From positions 1-41,298 of the forward strand of contig JADDQF010000036.1 of assembly GCA_016781505.1 (NCBI GenBank): a stretch of DNA of 41,298 nt, read 5' to 3'. The position numbers were made by a program, and so were the translations under genes. A model generated the notes under the pieces. That model had not been told where the DNA came from, made no database searches, and saw only the letters and a list, made by a program, of their open reading frames with translations. The stretch is from a bacterium (GTDB lineage: Bacteria > Chloroflexota > Chloroflexia > Chloroflexales > Kallotenuaceae). Shown here one piece after another: positions 8,857 to 17,696 of the stretch (position 1 is the stretch's first letter; every line of letters starts with the position of its first letter).

Positions 8857-8886
8857 TTGCATTTGGATGCAGCTATGCGGTATAGT
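8857..8886 (+). promoter_or_regulatory. Probable sigma70-type promoter of aldo/keto reductase gene
   Basis: TTGCAT (8857-8862) and TATAGT (8881-8886) are separated by 18 bases, a near-consensus -35/-10 pair 62 bases upstream of the ATG at 8949. It lies in the gap after the preceding gene. Confidence 0.45.
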
Positions 8887-8948
8887 GGCCGCAGCGTTGC
8901 AGCGTTGGGTTTAGGCATATTCACATTGTCGCAGGTAAGGAGAGCACC

Positions 8949-9803
8949 ATGATTCAAAAACGGCCGTTTGGTGGCACCGGGCATCAAAGTACGTGTACAA
9001 TCTTTGGCGCGGCCGCGTTCAGCCGCGTTACCCAGGCCGAAGCCGACCGTACGATGGAGCTGTTGCTTGAGTATGGCATCAACCATATCGACACTGCCAA
9101 CAGCTATGGCTCCTCCGAGAAGCTGCTCGGCCCCTGGATAGAGCGCCACCGCAACGACTTTTTCCTGGCCACCAAAACCGAGGAGCGGACCTACGAGAAA
9201 GCAAAGGAGCATCTCCATCGTTCCCTCGATCTGCTGCGAACGGATCATATCGACCTGTGGCAGATGCATGTGCTCGTCCAGCCGGATCAATGGGAAATTG
9301 CCATGGGACCGGGTGGAGCTTTGGAGGCCTTTATTGAGGCGAAGGAGCAGGGCCTGGTGCGCTTCCTTGGTGTTACCGGCCATCATACGGTGGTAGGGTG
9401 GATGCATAAACGCAGCTTGGAGCGCTACGATTTTGATTCCGTGCTGCTGCCGTACAACTATGCCATGCTGCAGAACCCGACCTACCGCACTGATTTTGAA
9501 GCCGTCATGGAGATTTGCGAAGCGCGCAATGTGGCGGTCCAGACGATCAAGTCATGTACCAGAGGACCGTGGGGCGGTAAGGAGAAGACAGCGGCGACCT
9601 GGTACGAGCCGTTTACCGAACAGGAAGAGATTGACCGCGCGGTACAGTGGGTGCTGAGTCGCCCCAACGTTTTTCTCAACACCCCCGGAGACATACACCT
9701 GCTGCCAAAGGTGCTTGATGCAGCGCAGCGCTTCGAGCCACGGCCCCAGGAGGAAATTGACAACAACATGGCGGAGCTCCAACCAACGCCACTGTTTGCT
9801 TAG
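8949..9803 (+). CDS. Aldo/keto reductase family oxidoreductase
   Basis: This is an NAD(P)H-dependent reductase with a (beta/alpha)8 barrel, probably cytoplasmic, 284 residues long. The start has AAGGAGA seven bases upstream. The catalytic tetrad is visible: Asp and Tyr in [17 protein letters not shown], Lys in [10 protein letters not shown], and His in [10 protein letters not shown]. Later blocks ([30 protein letters not shown] near 200) fit the family. Substrate cannot be predicted. It appears monocistronic: it has its own promoter candidate upstream and a hairpin downstream. Its relative at 16698 is much more divergent and lacks the tetrad lysine. Confidence 0.9.
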   Translation: MIQKRPFGGTGHQSTCTIFGAAAFSRVTQAEADRTMELLLEYGINHIDTANSYGSSEKLLGPWIERHRNDFFLATKTEERTYEKAKEHLHRSLDLLRTDHIDLWQMHVLVQPDQWEIAMGPGGALEAFIEAKEQGLVRFLGVTGHHTVVGWMHKRSLERYDFDSVLLPYNYAMLQNPTYRTDFEAVMEICEARNVAVQTIKSCTRGPWGGKEKTAATWYEPFTEQEEIDRAVQWVLSRPNVFLNTPGDIHLLPKVLDAAQRFEPRPQEEIDNNMAELQPTPLFA

Positions 9804-9845
9804 TGTTGATTGCGCGAGAAGCCAGCCAAAAGCGGACACGGCTAG

Positions 9846-9890
9846 CACAAGGCACCTAGACTGCTATGGAGGCGAGCTAGGTACCTTGTG
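9846..9890 (+). terminator. Long hairpin after aldo/keto reductase, probable terminator
   Basis: CACAAGGCACCTAG (9846-9859) pairs with CTAGGTACCTTGTG (9877-9890) over 14 bp with a single mismatch and a 17-nt loop. A short T-rich run (TGTGTTT) follows on the plus strand. It lies 43 bp after the stop codon. Confidence 0.55.
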
Positions 9891-10173
9891 TGTTTAAGCA
9901 TGACACACCATCGATCACTGGCGGCAGGCATGATTATGCGCACGCGGGCGGAGTGCTTGCGATACTCACTCCATCCCGGCATTTACAGTATGTAAAGGCT
10001 TATCCATGCATTCGCTCGAACGTATGCTCACCCTGTTCCCCAAGCAACCCTCTCTAGCAGAGAGAGCGGTCACGAATCCGGGCCTCCTGCAACAATCACG
10101 GTGCTACACTGAAAACTGGAACAGTAAGTTCTTCGACAGCACACGGGTCATTCGCTGTTGCCGGAGGTTTTGA
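9891..10173. other. Intergenic region before HAD phosphatase gene
   Basis: No ORF with start and ribosome binding site is seen on either strand. A small inverted repeat (CTCTCTagcAGAGAG, about 10051-10065) and a TGCTACACT extended -10-like element (about 10101-10109) are present, but no matching -35 was found. The region probably contains the promoter of the gene at 10174. Confidence 0.35.
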
Positions 10174-10800
10174 GTGAAATATAAGCTCGTCATTTTTGAT
10201 TTCGATGGCACCCTGGCCAATTCATTGCCGTGGTTCATGGGCGTAACGAATACATTTGCCGACAAATATCGCTTCAAGCGGATTGAGGAACACGAGGTCG
10301 AAACGCTGCGTGGCTATAGCGCACGGCAAATTGTGCAGCATCTGGGTGTGCCGATGTGGAAAGTGCCCGTAATCGCACGTCACATGCGGCGCGTATCTGC
10401 GGAGCAGATCGATCAGGTTTCGTTGTTTCCCGGTGTTGATCGTATGCTGCAGCAGCTAGCAGAGGCTGGTATCAGCCTCGCGATCGTTACCTCAAACTCG
10501 TACGACAATGTACGGCATGTGCTAGGGCCGAACAATGCGGCGCTGATCCGCTACTTTGAAGGCGGCGTTTCTCTGTTTGGCAAACGGGCTCGTTTCCGCA
10601 ACGTTCTGAAACAGAGTGGTGTCCAACCGCACGAAGCAATGTCCATCGGCGATGAGATCCGAGATATTGAGGCATCGCACAAGGAACAGATTCCGTTTGG
10701 CGCGGTCAGCTGGGGCTTCACCCATGTCGAGACACTAAAGGCGCTCGGACCCACTGCCGTATTCGCCACGGTTGAAGATATTGTTGCGACGTGTACTTGA
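10174..10800 (+). CDS. HAD-superfamily phosphatase (phosphoglycolate phosphatase-like)
   Basis: This is a Mg-dependent phosphohydrolase of 208 residues. It starts with GTG, supported by GGAGG six bases upstream. Motif I is VIFDFDGTLANS with the nucleophile Asp near residue 9. Motif II is LAIVTSNSYDN (about 107-117). A Lys is available in the following helix, and motif IV is MSIGDEIRDIEASH (about 155-168). Between motif I and II is an alpha-helical cap of about 70 residues, as in type C1 caps of Gph/PGMB-like enzymes. The second half includes GAVSWGF, typical of phosphoglycolate phosphatase-type proteins. The substrate is not certain. The next gene follows after 197 bp. Confidence 0.9.
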   Translation: MKYKLVIFDFDGTLANSLPWFMGVTNTFADKYRFKRIEEHEVETLRGYSARQIVQHLGVPMWKVPVIARHMRRVSAEQIDQVSLFPGVDRMLQQLAEAGISLAIVTSNSYDNVRHVLGPNNAALIRYFEGGVSLFGKRARFRNVLKQSGVQPHEAMSIGDEIRDIEASHKEQIPFGAVSWGFTHVETLKALGPTAVFATVEDIVATCT

Positions 10801-10997
10801 CGTATCCCAACACACGTTTCTGCCGGCCACCATTGCCGGGCGAGAGCCTTGCCTGCTCGGCGACTCGTCAGGCGGTCGTACCATCGCTGCTGGTTGCAGC
10901 ACTTTCGAAGGAAGCAGCAGGCTTGTCGCAATCAACAGCCTGCCGTACGATATGGCGAGAACGCCAAAGTAGTCATCTACACCTTGTGGGGCAACAC

Positions 10998-12002
10998 ATG
11001 ACACCAATACGCCTAGGAGTTGTCGGGGCTGGGCTGATTTGGATGCGCACACATCGGCAAATCCTGCTGAACATGCGCGATGTGTTTGAATTGACCGCGT
11101 TTTGTGACGTGAGCGAGGAACGGCGCGCCGCGGTAGCCCAAGAGTTTCCGAACGCGCAAGTCGTCGCCGATCACCACCGCCTGTTCGCGCTACCGGAGGT
11201 AGATACGGTACTGATTCTCACCCCGATCGCCCTTAATGCGCCGATCGCGCTGGCGGCGTTACGGGCGGGCAAGCATGTGATCATGGAAAAGCCGATCGCT
11301 CGGAGCGTGGCAGAGGGGCAAACGCTGGCTGCAACCGCACGCGAGCTCGGACTGCGACTATGGGTCACCGAGCAGATGGCGTATCGTCAAGCGGAAACCA
11401 CGTTGGCAGAGCTGATCAGCTCGCGGGCAATCGGCGATTTGATCATGTGGACGCGGGTTGCACACTTTGAAGGCGACACAGTTCAGGGTGCTCTACGCTA
11501 CGAGACAACGACGTGGCGCAAGGCGGCCGATTTCCCCCTCGGCACCCTGTTTGACGGCGGGATCCATCTGATCGCGGGATTGAGCAAAGTATTCGGCGTT
11601 CCCGAATATGTCTCGGCGAGTGGCCGGCAGCTACAGCCGGAGTATGGTGAGTACGACCATGTCGCGATGATGTTTCACTACCGCAATGGCATGGTTGGCA
11701 TGTTGAGCCATTCCACCTACCTGCCCACGCTGCACAACTTTTTTCACATTCACGGCACGGCCGGCGTGATCACGGTCGAGACGGATCGATTCGTTGTGCA
11801 GGCATTGGGTCAACCGCCAAAGACTATTCCAATACCAGCCGAGAACAGCTACAACAGCATGTGGCAGGCATTGGCCAGGGCACTGCAAGCAAACACTGAG
11901 CCCTATTACACCTCACAAAAAGCAGTGAACGACGTGGCAATTCTTGAGATGGTCGACCGATCCATCAAAACCGGTCAACGGATGCCAGTCCCTGTGGATT
12001 AA
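10998..12002 (+). CDS. Gfo/Idh/MocA family NAD(P)-dependent oxidoreductase
   Basis: This is a sugar- or inositol-type dehydrogenase of 334 residues. The ATG at 10998 is chosen because the Rossmann fold starts there (IRLGVVGAGLIWMRTH); the frame remains open 69 codons upstream but with unrelated sequence, and the ribosome binding site is weak (GTGGGG). The family Lys is in HVIMEKPIARS (about residue 97), and the C-terminal domain contains DGGIHLIAGLSKVFG, with the His used by many members. Later strands (GMLSHSTYLPTLHNFFHIHGTAG) fit. These enzymes oxidise or reduce hydroxyl groups on sugars or cyclitols with NAD(P). The substrate is unknown, and the gene is not in a sugar operon. Confidence 0.9.
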   Translation: MTPIRLGVVGAGLIWMRTHRQILLNMRDVFELTAFCDVSEERRAAVAQEFPNAQVVADHHRLFALPEVDTVLILTPIALNAPIALAALRAGKHVIMEKPIARSVAEGQTLAATARELGLRLWVTEQMAYRQAETTLAELISSRAIGDLIMWTRVAHFEGDTVQGALRYETTTWRKAADFPLGTLFDGGIHLIAGLSKVFGVPEYVSASGRQLQPEYGEYDHVAMMFHYRNGMVGMLSHSTYLPTLHNFFHIHGTAGVITVETDRFVVQALGQPPKTIPIPAENSYNSMWQALARALQANTEPYYTSQKAVNDVAILEMVDRSIKTGQRMPVPVD

Positions 12003-12201
12003 GCTGTGCCTCCATCTTGAAATCGCCAAACGTCCGGTTGCAGTGGGAGGATAGTTCGAAAACATCGGTGCGGCATCAGTGAGATGCCCAGCGTGTGCAG
12101 GCTGCGCCTAAACCACGTTCCTTGCAAGGACGCATGGCTGTCGGTACCATTCCTCGGCATGTTTGATCAGCTGCGTACACGCCTTGGAGACTTTGCGCCA
12201 C

Positions 12202-13143
12202 ATGGTTGCACCGTCTGTTTACCGTCACATGTTGGTGTTGAGCATAGCTCTGACCTGCCTGTTGTTTGTGGGCACGTTCTTCCCCATATCAGCATATTCG
12301 CAGATTGCCGACAATCCAAGCCAAACGTATCTGCCGCAGGTCATCAACCAAGCTACGACACGCTTCGCGGTGATCGGTGACTACGGTTTCGCAAGCCAGG
12401 CCACGCAGGAGGTAGCGGCGTTGGTCTCGGCGTGGCAGCCCGACTACATCCTGACCACGGGCGACAACAATTATCCCGCGGGCGAAGCAGCCACCATCGA
12501 TCATTCGATTGGCGCCTATTATCACCAGTATATTGCGCCGTATTACGGTCAGTATGGTGCTGGAAGCGCGACAAACCGGTTCTTTCCCACGCTGGGCAAC
12601 CATGACTGGGAAAGTGGCGGGCAGGCATATCTTGACTATTTTACGTTGCCCGGCAACGAACGCTACTATGATATGGTGTTGGGACCTGTGCATCTTTTTG
12701 CCCTGGACAGCGATCCCCATGAGCCGGACGGAGTGTCGGTGGACTCCGTCCAAGCGCAATGGCTGCAAACAGCACTCGCCGGCTCAGCCGCTTGTTGGAA
12801 CATCGTGTACATGCACCACCCACCCTTTTCGTCCGGTGCACATGGGTCAACCCCGTGGATGCAGTGGCCCTACCGTGAGTGGGGCGCCGATGTTGTGCTG
12901 GGGGGCCACGATCACACGTATGAGCGCATCCAGCATGGGGATATGCTGTACTTTGTGAATGGCTTGGGTGGCAGAAGCCAGTACTCCTTCGGTGCGCTCG
13001 TGGAGGGGAGCCAGGTGCGGTACAATGCGGATTTCGGGGCAATGTTGATCGAAATCAATGAAGCACAAGCCGTATTCTGGTTTGTCACCCGGACGGGAGC
13101 TGTGATCGACACCTACGAGATGCCGAAGGATTGCTCCTCGTAG
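12202..13143 (+). CDS. Secreted metallophosphoesterase (purple acid phosphatase-like)
   Basis: This is an exported dinuclear-metal phosphoesterase. From the ATG at 12202 (TTGGAGA upstream) it is 313 residues; a TTG at 12163 would add 13. A signal peptide spans about residues 10-32 (LVLSIALTCLLFVG, ending near SAYSQ). All calcineurin-like metal blocks are present: FAVIGDYG, ILTTGDNNYP, TLGNHDWE, YMHHPPFSS and LGGHDHTYERI. The GDNNYP and HDHTYER forms are those of the purple acid phosphatase branch. There is no fibronectin-like N-terminal domain, so it is the short bacterial form. It may scavenge phosphate outside the cell; no phosphate-regulon box was recognised. Confidence 0.88.
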   Translation: MVAPSVYRHMLVLSIALTCLLFVGTFFPISAYSQIADNPSQTYLPQVINQATTRFAVIGDYGFASQATQEVAALVSAWQPDYILTTGDNNYPAGEAATIDHSIGAYYHQYIAPYYGQYGAGSATNRFFPTLGNHDWESGGQAYLDYFTLPGNERYYDMVLGPVHLFALDSDPHEPDGVSVDSVQAQWLQTALAGSAACWNIVYMHHPPFSSGAHGSTPWMQWPYREWGADVVLGGHDHTYERIQHGDMLYFVNGLGGRSQYSFGALVEGSQVRYNADFGAMLIEINEAQAVFWFVTRTGAVIDTYEMPKDCSS

Positions 13144-13299
13144 CCGGCATGCGCGCAGGATTCCAAGCGCTCCTGCACCAGCGATATATTCATCAACAGC
13201 TGTTGGCGGTGAGGCGGACCGATCATCCAAAGGTATGCGCTTTGAAGCGCTGGCAGACCAACACGGACTGCTTAACCACGCTTATTAATGGAGGTGAGG

Positions 13300-13740
13300 A
13301 TGGATGCGAAAGCGCCAGGCATAGCTCAACCGGGAGGAACAGCTCCTCGGTCCGCGCTGCTGCCGTGGAATATCGTGGCCCAATGCCAGGCAGTGTATTA
13401 CATCGTCACCGGTGTATGGCCACTGGTACACATCCAGAGCTTTCTTAAGGTGACGGGACCTAAAACGGATCTATGGCTGGTCAAAACCGTCGGCGTGCTA
13501 GTCACCGTGATCGGCGTCGTGCTCGGCATGGGTGGAGCGCAACGTTCTGCCCGCAAGGAAATGGCGGTGCTGGCCGTCGGCAGTGCGGCAGCGCTAACGG
13601 CCATTGATGTGTACTATGTCGCCCGTCGTCGCATCGCACCGATCTATTTGCTTGACGCGGCGGGCGAGATCGGATTAATCATCGGCTGGTTGGCGAGCGG
13701 GCAAACACAGCACAGTGCCGAGGAACAGACACCCCGATAA
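13300..13740 (+). CDS. Small four-TM membrane protein, unknown function
   Basis: This protein has 146 residues, with an ATG and GGAGG five bases upstream. A polar N-terminus of about 20 residues (many Ala, Pro, Gly) precedes three or four hydrophobic helices: around 30-50 (WNIVAQCQAVYYIVTGVWPL), 62-85 (LVKTVGVLVTVIGVVLGMG), 92-112 and 118-135. The block YYIVTGVWPLVHIQSFLKVTGPKTDLWLVK looks conserved, and I have the impression of similar unnamed membrane proteins in other bacteria, but I cannot name a family. It is the last gene of the plus-strand block and faces a minus-strand gene across a cluster of hairpins. Confidence 0.75.
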   Translation: MDAKAPGIAQPGGTAPRSALLPWNIVAQCQAVYYIVTGVWPLVHIQSFLKVTGPKTDLWLVKTVGVLVTVIGVVLGMGGAQRSARKEMAVLAVGSAAALTAIDVYYVARRRIAPIYLLDAAGEIGLIIGWLASGQTQHSAEEQTPR

Positions 13741-13762
13741 GCACAAGCAAACAGTTCAACGT

Positions 13763-13825
13763 CGGGCACATACCTATTGCCCGGCGCAGATAACCAGACC
13801 GGCCGCAAGCAGATAACGTGCGGCC
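13763..13825. terminator. Two hairpins between convergent genes
   Basis: CGGGCA (13763-13768) pairs with TGCCCG (13778-13783). GGCCGCA (13801-13807) pairs with TGCGGCC (13819-13825). They lie just downstream of the plus-strand gene ending at 13740. Neither is followed by a clear T-run, so termination activity is inferred from position. Confidence 0.4.
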
Positions 13826-13860
13826 GATAGCACATACGGTGGTTACAGGTTAAAAAGTTC

Positions 13861-13919
13861 CGAGGACGTCATCCTCGTTCTGCGACGGCTAGCTGCCGCG
13901 CCGGAAGCAGCAGCTAGCC
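13861..13919 (-). terminator. Two more hairpins, probable terminator of minus-strand gene
   Basis: CGAGGA-cgtca-TCCTCG spans 13861-13877; read on the minus strand it is followed after four bases by TTTTT. GGCTAGCTGC (13887-13896) and GCAGCTAGCC (13910-13919) form a perfect 10-bp stem. Together they suit termination of the small acidic gene whose stop is at 14004. Confidence 0.55.
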
Positions 13920-14003
13920 CGCCAACTCACCCGCACATGTTCACCTTACTGTTTCGGCACACGCCGCAGTGGCACTGCGTATTCCGGCTCGTTCAAGTTA
14001 TCG

Positions 14004-14288
14004 CTATACGGGACGATCACCGGTTGTCTCGTCCTCATCGGCGCTGGCCGCGACAATAGGGCCGATCGCACCGGGCGCACCACCGGCCACGCTTGTGCTG
14101 GCACCCGAGCCGACTTGCCCCATCAAGCCAGCGCCCGCTGCCGGCACACCAATACCATCAACGTCCGTGTCGCGTGCACCATCCTCTAGCTCGGCCGCAC
14201 GTTTGCGAGCGCTGTCGTCGGCCAGCTGCTGCGGGGCTAACTCCGCCTCTTGTTCATCGACCTTTTTAAAGAGTGGCTGATCGCTCAT
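14004..14288 (-). CDS. Small acidic hypothetical protein
   Basis: This protein has 94 residues, with AAGGAG eight bases upstream of the ATG. The N-terminal half is charged and probably helical (FKKVDEQEAELAPQQLADDS). The C-terminal half is Gly/Ala/Ser-rich and likely disordered (GVPAAGAGLMGQVGSGAS). There is no signal peptide, membrane segment or recognised domain. The plus-strand ORF that overlaps it lacks a ribosome binding site, so the minus strand is preferred. It stands alone, with 180 bp to the next gene end and a hairpin cluster downstream. Function unknown. Confidence 0.6.
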   Translation of the reverse strand: MSDQPLFKKVDEQEAELAPQQLADDSARKRAAELEDGARDTDVDGIGVPAAGAGLMGQVGSGASTSVAGGAPGAIGPIVAASADEDETTGDRPV

Positions 14289-14472
14289 GCTGTTCGCTCC
14301 TTGCTACTTGCTATGCAGAGCGTAGCAGCAAAGAATATGCCGTGCCTCCTACCAGGTTACGGCAGATCAGCTGTTGGTGTATGGTAGGTTTCAAGCTTGG
14401 ATGGTCGGGCGCCGCGCCAAGACGACCGGCTAAGCATAAGGAAAGCAAGGCCGACCATCGAGATCCCCCAAG

Positions 14473-15594
14473 TCAATCACCCAGCGCCTGCTTCAAGTCC
14501 GCGATCAGGTCGTCCGGATGCTCCAGGCCCACCGAAACCCGCAGCAGGCCTGGCGGCGTCTTGCTTTCGGGTCCCTCCACCGAGGCCCGGTGCTCGATCA
14601 GGCTTTCGATACCACCCAGGCTGGTGGCGCGGGTGAAGATTTGGAGCCGGGCAGCCAGTGCCATAGCCGCTGCCTCGCCTCCGCGCACCTCGATCGACAA
14701 CATTCCGCCGAAGCCCCGCATTTGGCGCACGGCAACCGCATGGCCGGGGTGCGTTTCCAAGCCGGGGTAGTGCACCCGCTCGATTCGGGGATGGCACGCA
14801 AGGAACTGGGCAATGCGGAGCGCGTGCTCGGCATGGGCCCGTACCCTGTAGGCCAGCGTCTGGATGCCGCGTAACAACAGCCAACAGTCGAACGGGGCCG
14901 GGACCGCGCCGCCATTGGCCTGCAAAAAGCGGACACGCTCCCATATCGGGCTAAGCTCGCGCGTAACCACAGCACCGCCCAAAAGATCACTATGTCCACC
15001 CAAGTACTTGGTTGTTGAGTGCAGCACCAGGTCTGCACTAAGCTCCAATGGACGCTGCTGGATTGGGGATGCCCAGGTGTTGTCCACGACGCAGAGTGCG
15101 GCCGCTTCATGCGCGACGGCAGCGATTGCCGCTATATCCGCCACCTTAAGTTGTGGGTTTGACGGCGTTTCGATCCACACCAGGCGAGTCTGCGGCTGTA
15201 CCGCAGCCTGCACTGCGGCCACATCTGTCATGTCAACCACAGTGTAGTTAAGCCCCCACGGCGCCATGATCTCACGCAGCAGCCGCGAAACACCGTGATA
15301 CGCGTCATCGGGCGCGATAACATGGTCACCCGGCTGCAGTGCTTGAAAAATACTCATCGTGGCCGCGAGGCCAGAACTAAACGCCGCACAGTCAGCGCCG
15401 CCTTCCAGAGCAGTCAGGCAGCGCTCCAACATCGTCCGATTCGGGTTGCCGTTTCGAATATACAGGTTACCGTGCGGAAACGAGCCGTCCTCGGCCCGCT
15501 CGAAGGTTGTTGACAGATAAATTGGCGGGATGACGGACCCGGTTGTCGGATCGATCTCCTGACCAGCGTGGATCGCGATGGTCTCGATATTCAC
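14473..15594 (-). CDS. Cys/Met metabolism PLP-dependent enzyme (cystathionine gamma-synthase/lyase family)
   Basis: This is a PLP enzyme of transsulfuration or methionine metabolism, 373 residues. It starts with GTG, supported by ACGGAG six bases upstream. Family marks are IHAGQEIDPTTGSVIPPIYLSTTF at the N-terminus, YIRNGNPNRTMLE, the PLP-stacking loop DDAYHGVSR, the Asp block VVDNTWASP and the PLP Lys in LHSTTKYLGGHSD (about residue 201). The C-terminal LRVSVGLEHPDDLIADL is typical. Cystathionine gamma-synthase, cystathionine lyase and methionine gamma-lyase cannot be told apart from these motifs alone, so no symbol is given. The PLP-binding Tyr is in NLYIRNGNPN, where many relatives have YSRxxNPT, so Tyr is kept but the following Ser is replaced by Ile. 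Confidence 0.9.
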   Translation of the reverse strand: MNIETIAIHAGQEIDPTTGSVIPPIYLSTTFERAEDGSFPHGNLYIRNGNPNRTMLERCLTALEGGADCAAFSSGLAATMSIFQALQPGDHVIAPDDAYHGVSRLLREIMAPWGLNYTVVDMTDVAAVQAAVQPQTRLVWIETPSNPQLKVADIAAIAAVAHEAAALCVVDNTWASPIQQRPLELSADLVLHSTTKYLGGHSDLLGGAVVTRELSPIWERVRFLQANGGAVPAPFDCWLLLRGIQTLAYRVRAHAEHALRIAQFLACHPRIERVHYPGLETHPGHAVAVRQMRGFGGMLSIEVRGGEAAAMALAARLQIFTRATSLGGIESLIEHRASVEGPESKTPPGLLRVSVGLEHPDDLIADLKQALGD

Positions 15595-15865
15595 TCAATG
15601 CTCCGTTTCTGTTGCACGCCACGCCAAGCTGATGCGCTGGCAGTGTGCGCTCCGCCTCATTATGTTGAGCGCTATCAGTGTAGCAGAGCTTGCACTCACA
15701 CGTGTACCTGCCCACAAATACGCGCCATGCGCTGGATCCACCGCATGGCGCAACGGAGAGCTATGGAACACGTGAGCCAATGCGAAGTTTTATCGATTGG
15801 CTAGCCAGCACCAGCTGGTCGTACACCTTATCAGGTGGATCAGCCTGCGCTCATGGCTCGTCGGG

Positions 15866-16507
15866 CTAGCTACTCGGCTTACGGTGGGACTGCCCAGCGG
15901 CATCGCTCTGGCCTGACGATGCAGCCACCTCCTCGGCGGTGACGGGTGTAGCAAAATGCTGCGCCGCGTGCGTCACTTCCCGGCCCAAGGCTCGCAGCTG
16001 ATTCTCAATGCCGGGGTCGTTGCTCAGGCCGTCTTCATCGAAGACCTTCCACGCCTGCGGAATTGGCATTACGAGCGGCACGGTATAGCCCCGCAGCGCC
16101 CGAACCACAAACTCCATGGTGTTAACAGCTTGGAGGCCCTGCGTCCCACCGGCCGTACTGATCAGACCAACCGGCTTTTCCGTTAGATATGGCGGCGTAC
16201 GATTGCTCAACAGCTGCAACCAATCCAGCGCGTTTTTAAATGCCCCGCTGATGGTGCCGTGATACAACGGGCTGCTCCAAATCAATCCGTCGGCTTGATA
16301 GACCGCCTCACAAAATTCATGCACGGCTGCCGGGATATCGTCGCTACCTGGAGTGTAGAACGGCAAGTTAAGCGTGCGAATATCGAAGACGCGCGTGTTG
16401 GCTCCGACGGCCGCAGCACCTTCTAGAGCGATGTTGATGGCGGCTAAACTTCGTGAAACAGACGCCAATGAGCCGGCAAGCCCAACAATGGTCATTTGTT
16501 TGTTCAT
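15866..16507 (-). CDS. NADPH-dependent FMN reductase family protein
   Basis: This is a flavodoxin-fold oxidoreductase of 213 residues. The ATG at 16507 has TGGAGGG about four bases upstream; an upstream ATG (16603) would add 32 residues unlike the family. The FMN phosphate loop is LAGSLASVSRSLAAIN, and the second FMN block is WSSPLYHGTISGAFKNALDWL. STAGGTQG and the later VMPIPQAW also fit. Relatives reduce FMN, quinones, azo dyes or chromate. The C-terminal 20 or so residues are polar and probably disordered. The gene is divergent from the reductase-like gene at 16698, with 190 bp between starts, so a shared control region is possible. Confidence 0.88.
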   Translation of the reverse strand: MNKQMTIVGLAGSLASVSRSLAAINIALEGAAAVGANTRVFDIRTLNLPFYTPGSDDIPAAVHEFCEAVYQADGLIWSSPLYHGTISGAFKNALDWLQLLSNRTPPYLTEKPVGLISTAGGTQGLQAVNTMEFVVRALRGYTVPLVMPIPQAWKVFDEDGLSNDPGIENQLRALGREVTHAAQHFATPVTAEEVAASSGQSDAAGQSHRKPSS

Positions 16508-16697
16508 ACGCCCTCCACTCCAGTTCTTTTGGCAGGCTCGGCAAGATTTGAGCCATCCACAAGCGATCAGCGATGCTCGATGGAATGCAAGTAATTTCGA
16601 CATCAGCTGCTAGCCAGGCCTGGAATTGAACTACGTCGGGGCAGCAGTGGACGCGATCCTGCTTGCATACGCGCTGGTGGCATCAAAGGAGGCATGC

Positions 16698-17510
16698 ATG
16701 GCGGATCGCGGGTACCCCGAGGGGGTGAAGCTTGCATTGGGCGGACATTCGTATATTGCGCAGCTGGGCAACGACCCACCTGCCTCGTTCGAGCAGCAAT
16801 GCGCGCTCGTGGCGGCGTGCCTCGACACCGGGATCCGGCTTCTCGATACGACCTACTACCAAGAACGCATTGCGCTTGGCCGGGTTTTGCAGCGGATTGG
16901 GCGTCGCAACGAGGCCGAGGTGACAGGCTGGAACTTTTTTTTGCAACCGGGCAAAGCTGACGAACTGGTAGCGTGGACGCCCTATGAGTCCCACCATATC
17001 GATATCATGCTACGAGAGCTTCAAACCGAGTGGATCGATCTGCTGGTGATCCATGCAGAGGATGATCCGGCAATCCTCGCGCGTGAGCTCGCGCTGGCCG
17101 AGAGCTGGCAGACCGTCGGCAAGGTACGCCAAGTTGGGCTCGGCATGGCCCGCCTCGAGCACCTCGACCAATTACCAGCCAATCACTCGCTCACGCATGT
17201 ATTGGCGCCGTACAACGCGTTCAATCGGGAAGCTGGCGCGCTCTTTGAGCGGGCTCGCGCAATGAATTTGCACACCGTCGCCATGTCGCCCTTTGTCCGT
17301 GGCTGGAAACTGGACGAGATCGGCGAAGATCCAGCGGAGGTTGCCGATATCCTGTTACGCTGGGTCGTCGCGCAGCCCGTGGTTGACCATGTGATCGTTG
17401 CGATGCGTAAACCGGAATGGGTGCATGCGAACCTTGCGGCGGCAGCCCGCGGACCACTCACCCCCCAAGAAGCGTCACGGCTTGCCGGCTGGGTTGCGCG
17501 TGCCAGCTAA
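16698..17510 (+). CDS. Divergent aldo/keto reductase-like protein lacking tetrad lysine
   Basis: This protein has 270 residues. The ATG at 16698 has AAGGAGG five bases upstream, which decides it over an upstream in-frame ATG. The barrel order follows aldo/keto reductases: IRLLDTTYYQERIALG (Asp and Tyr), then a strand EAEVTGWNFF where the family has ATK, then WIDLLVIHAEDD (His). VGKVRQVGLGMA, LAPYNAFNR and VAMSPFVRGW match later blocks. The lysine of the Asp-Tyr-Lys-His tetrad is replaced in this frame by Trp/Asn, so hydride transfer chemistry may be lost or changed. It may be a pseudoenzyme or a specialised member. No frameshift is apparent. Confidence 0.8.
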   Translation: MADRGYPEGVKLALGGHSYIAQLGNDPPASFEQQCALVAACLDTGIRLLDTTYYQERIALGRVLQRIGRRNEAEVTGWNFFLQPGKADELVAWTPYESHHIDIMLRELQTEWIDLLVIHAEDDPAILARELALAESWQTVGKVRQVGLGMARLEHLDQLPANHSLTHVLAPYNAFNREAGALFERARAMNLHTVAMSPFVRGWKLDEIGEDPAEVADILLRWVVAQPVVDHVIVAMRKPEWVHANLAAAARGPLTPQEASRLAGWVARAS

Positions 17511-17603
17511 GGCTAGCCGCCGCTACCGTAGGACAGGTGATTAGGGAAATTATTGTTCTCCTTTTGTTTCATATGCATGAAGCTTGTTCGGCTGTCAACA
17601 AAA

Positions 17604-17632
17604 CCTCCTGGTCAGGCAAAGTGACCAGGAGG
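17604..17632 (-). terminator. Rho-independent terminator of double-subtilase gene
   Basis: CCTCCTGGTCA (17604-17614) and TGACCAGGAGG (17622-17632) are perfect 11-bp arms with a 7-nt loop. On the minus strand the stem is directly followed by TTTTGTT. It lies 65 bp past the stop of the S8 gene at 17697. Confidence 0.88.
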
Positions 17633-17696
17633 CTCGCCAGAAGTCCAGGCGAAATGTTACGATGGATCGCCCCAACCGCTGCTCTCAGCTTCCAGA

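Noticed and set aside
10791-10997. 69-codon in-frame extension upstream of the Gfo/Idh/MocA gene
   Set aside because: The extension has no homology to the family, overlaps the previous gene, and the Rossmann fold starts right after the internal ATG.
13969-14280. 103-codon plus-strand ORF rich in Ala, Pro and Ser
   Set aside because: It is antisense to the 94-residue acidic gene, which has a good ribosome binding site; this ORF has none.
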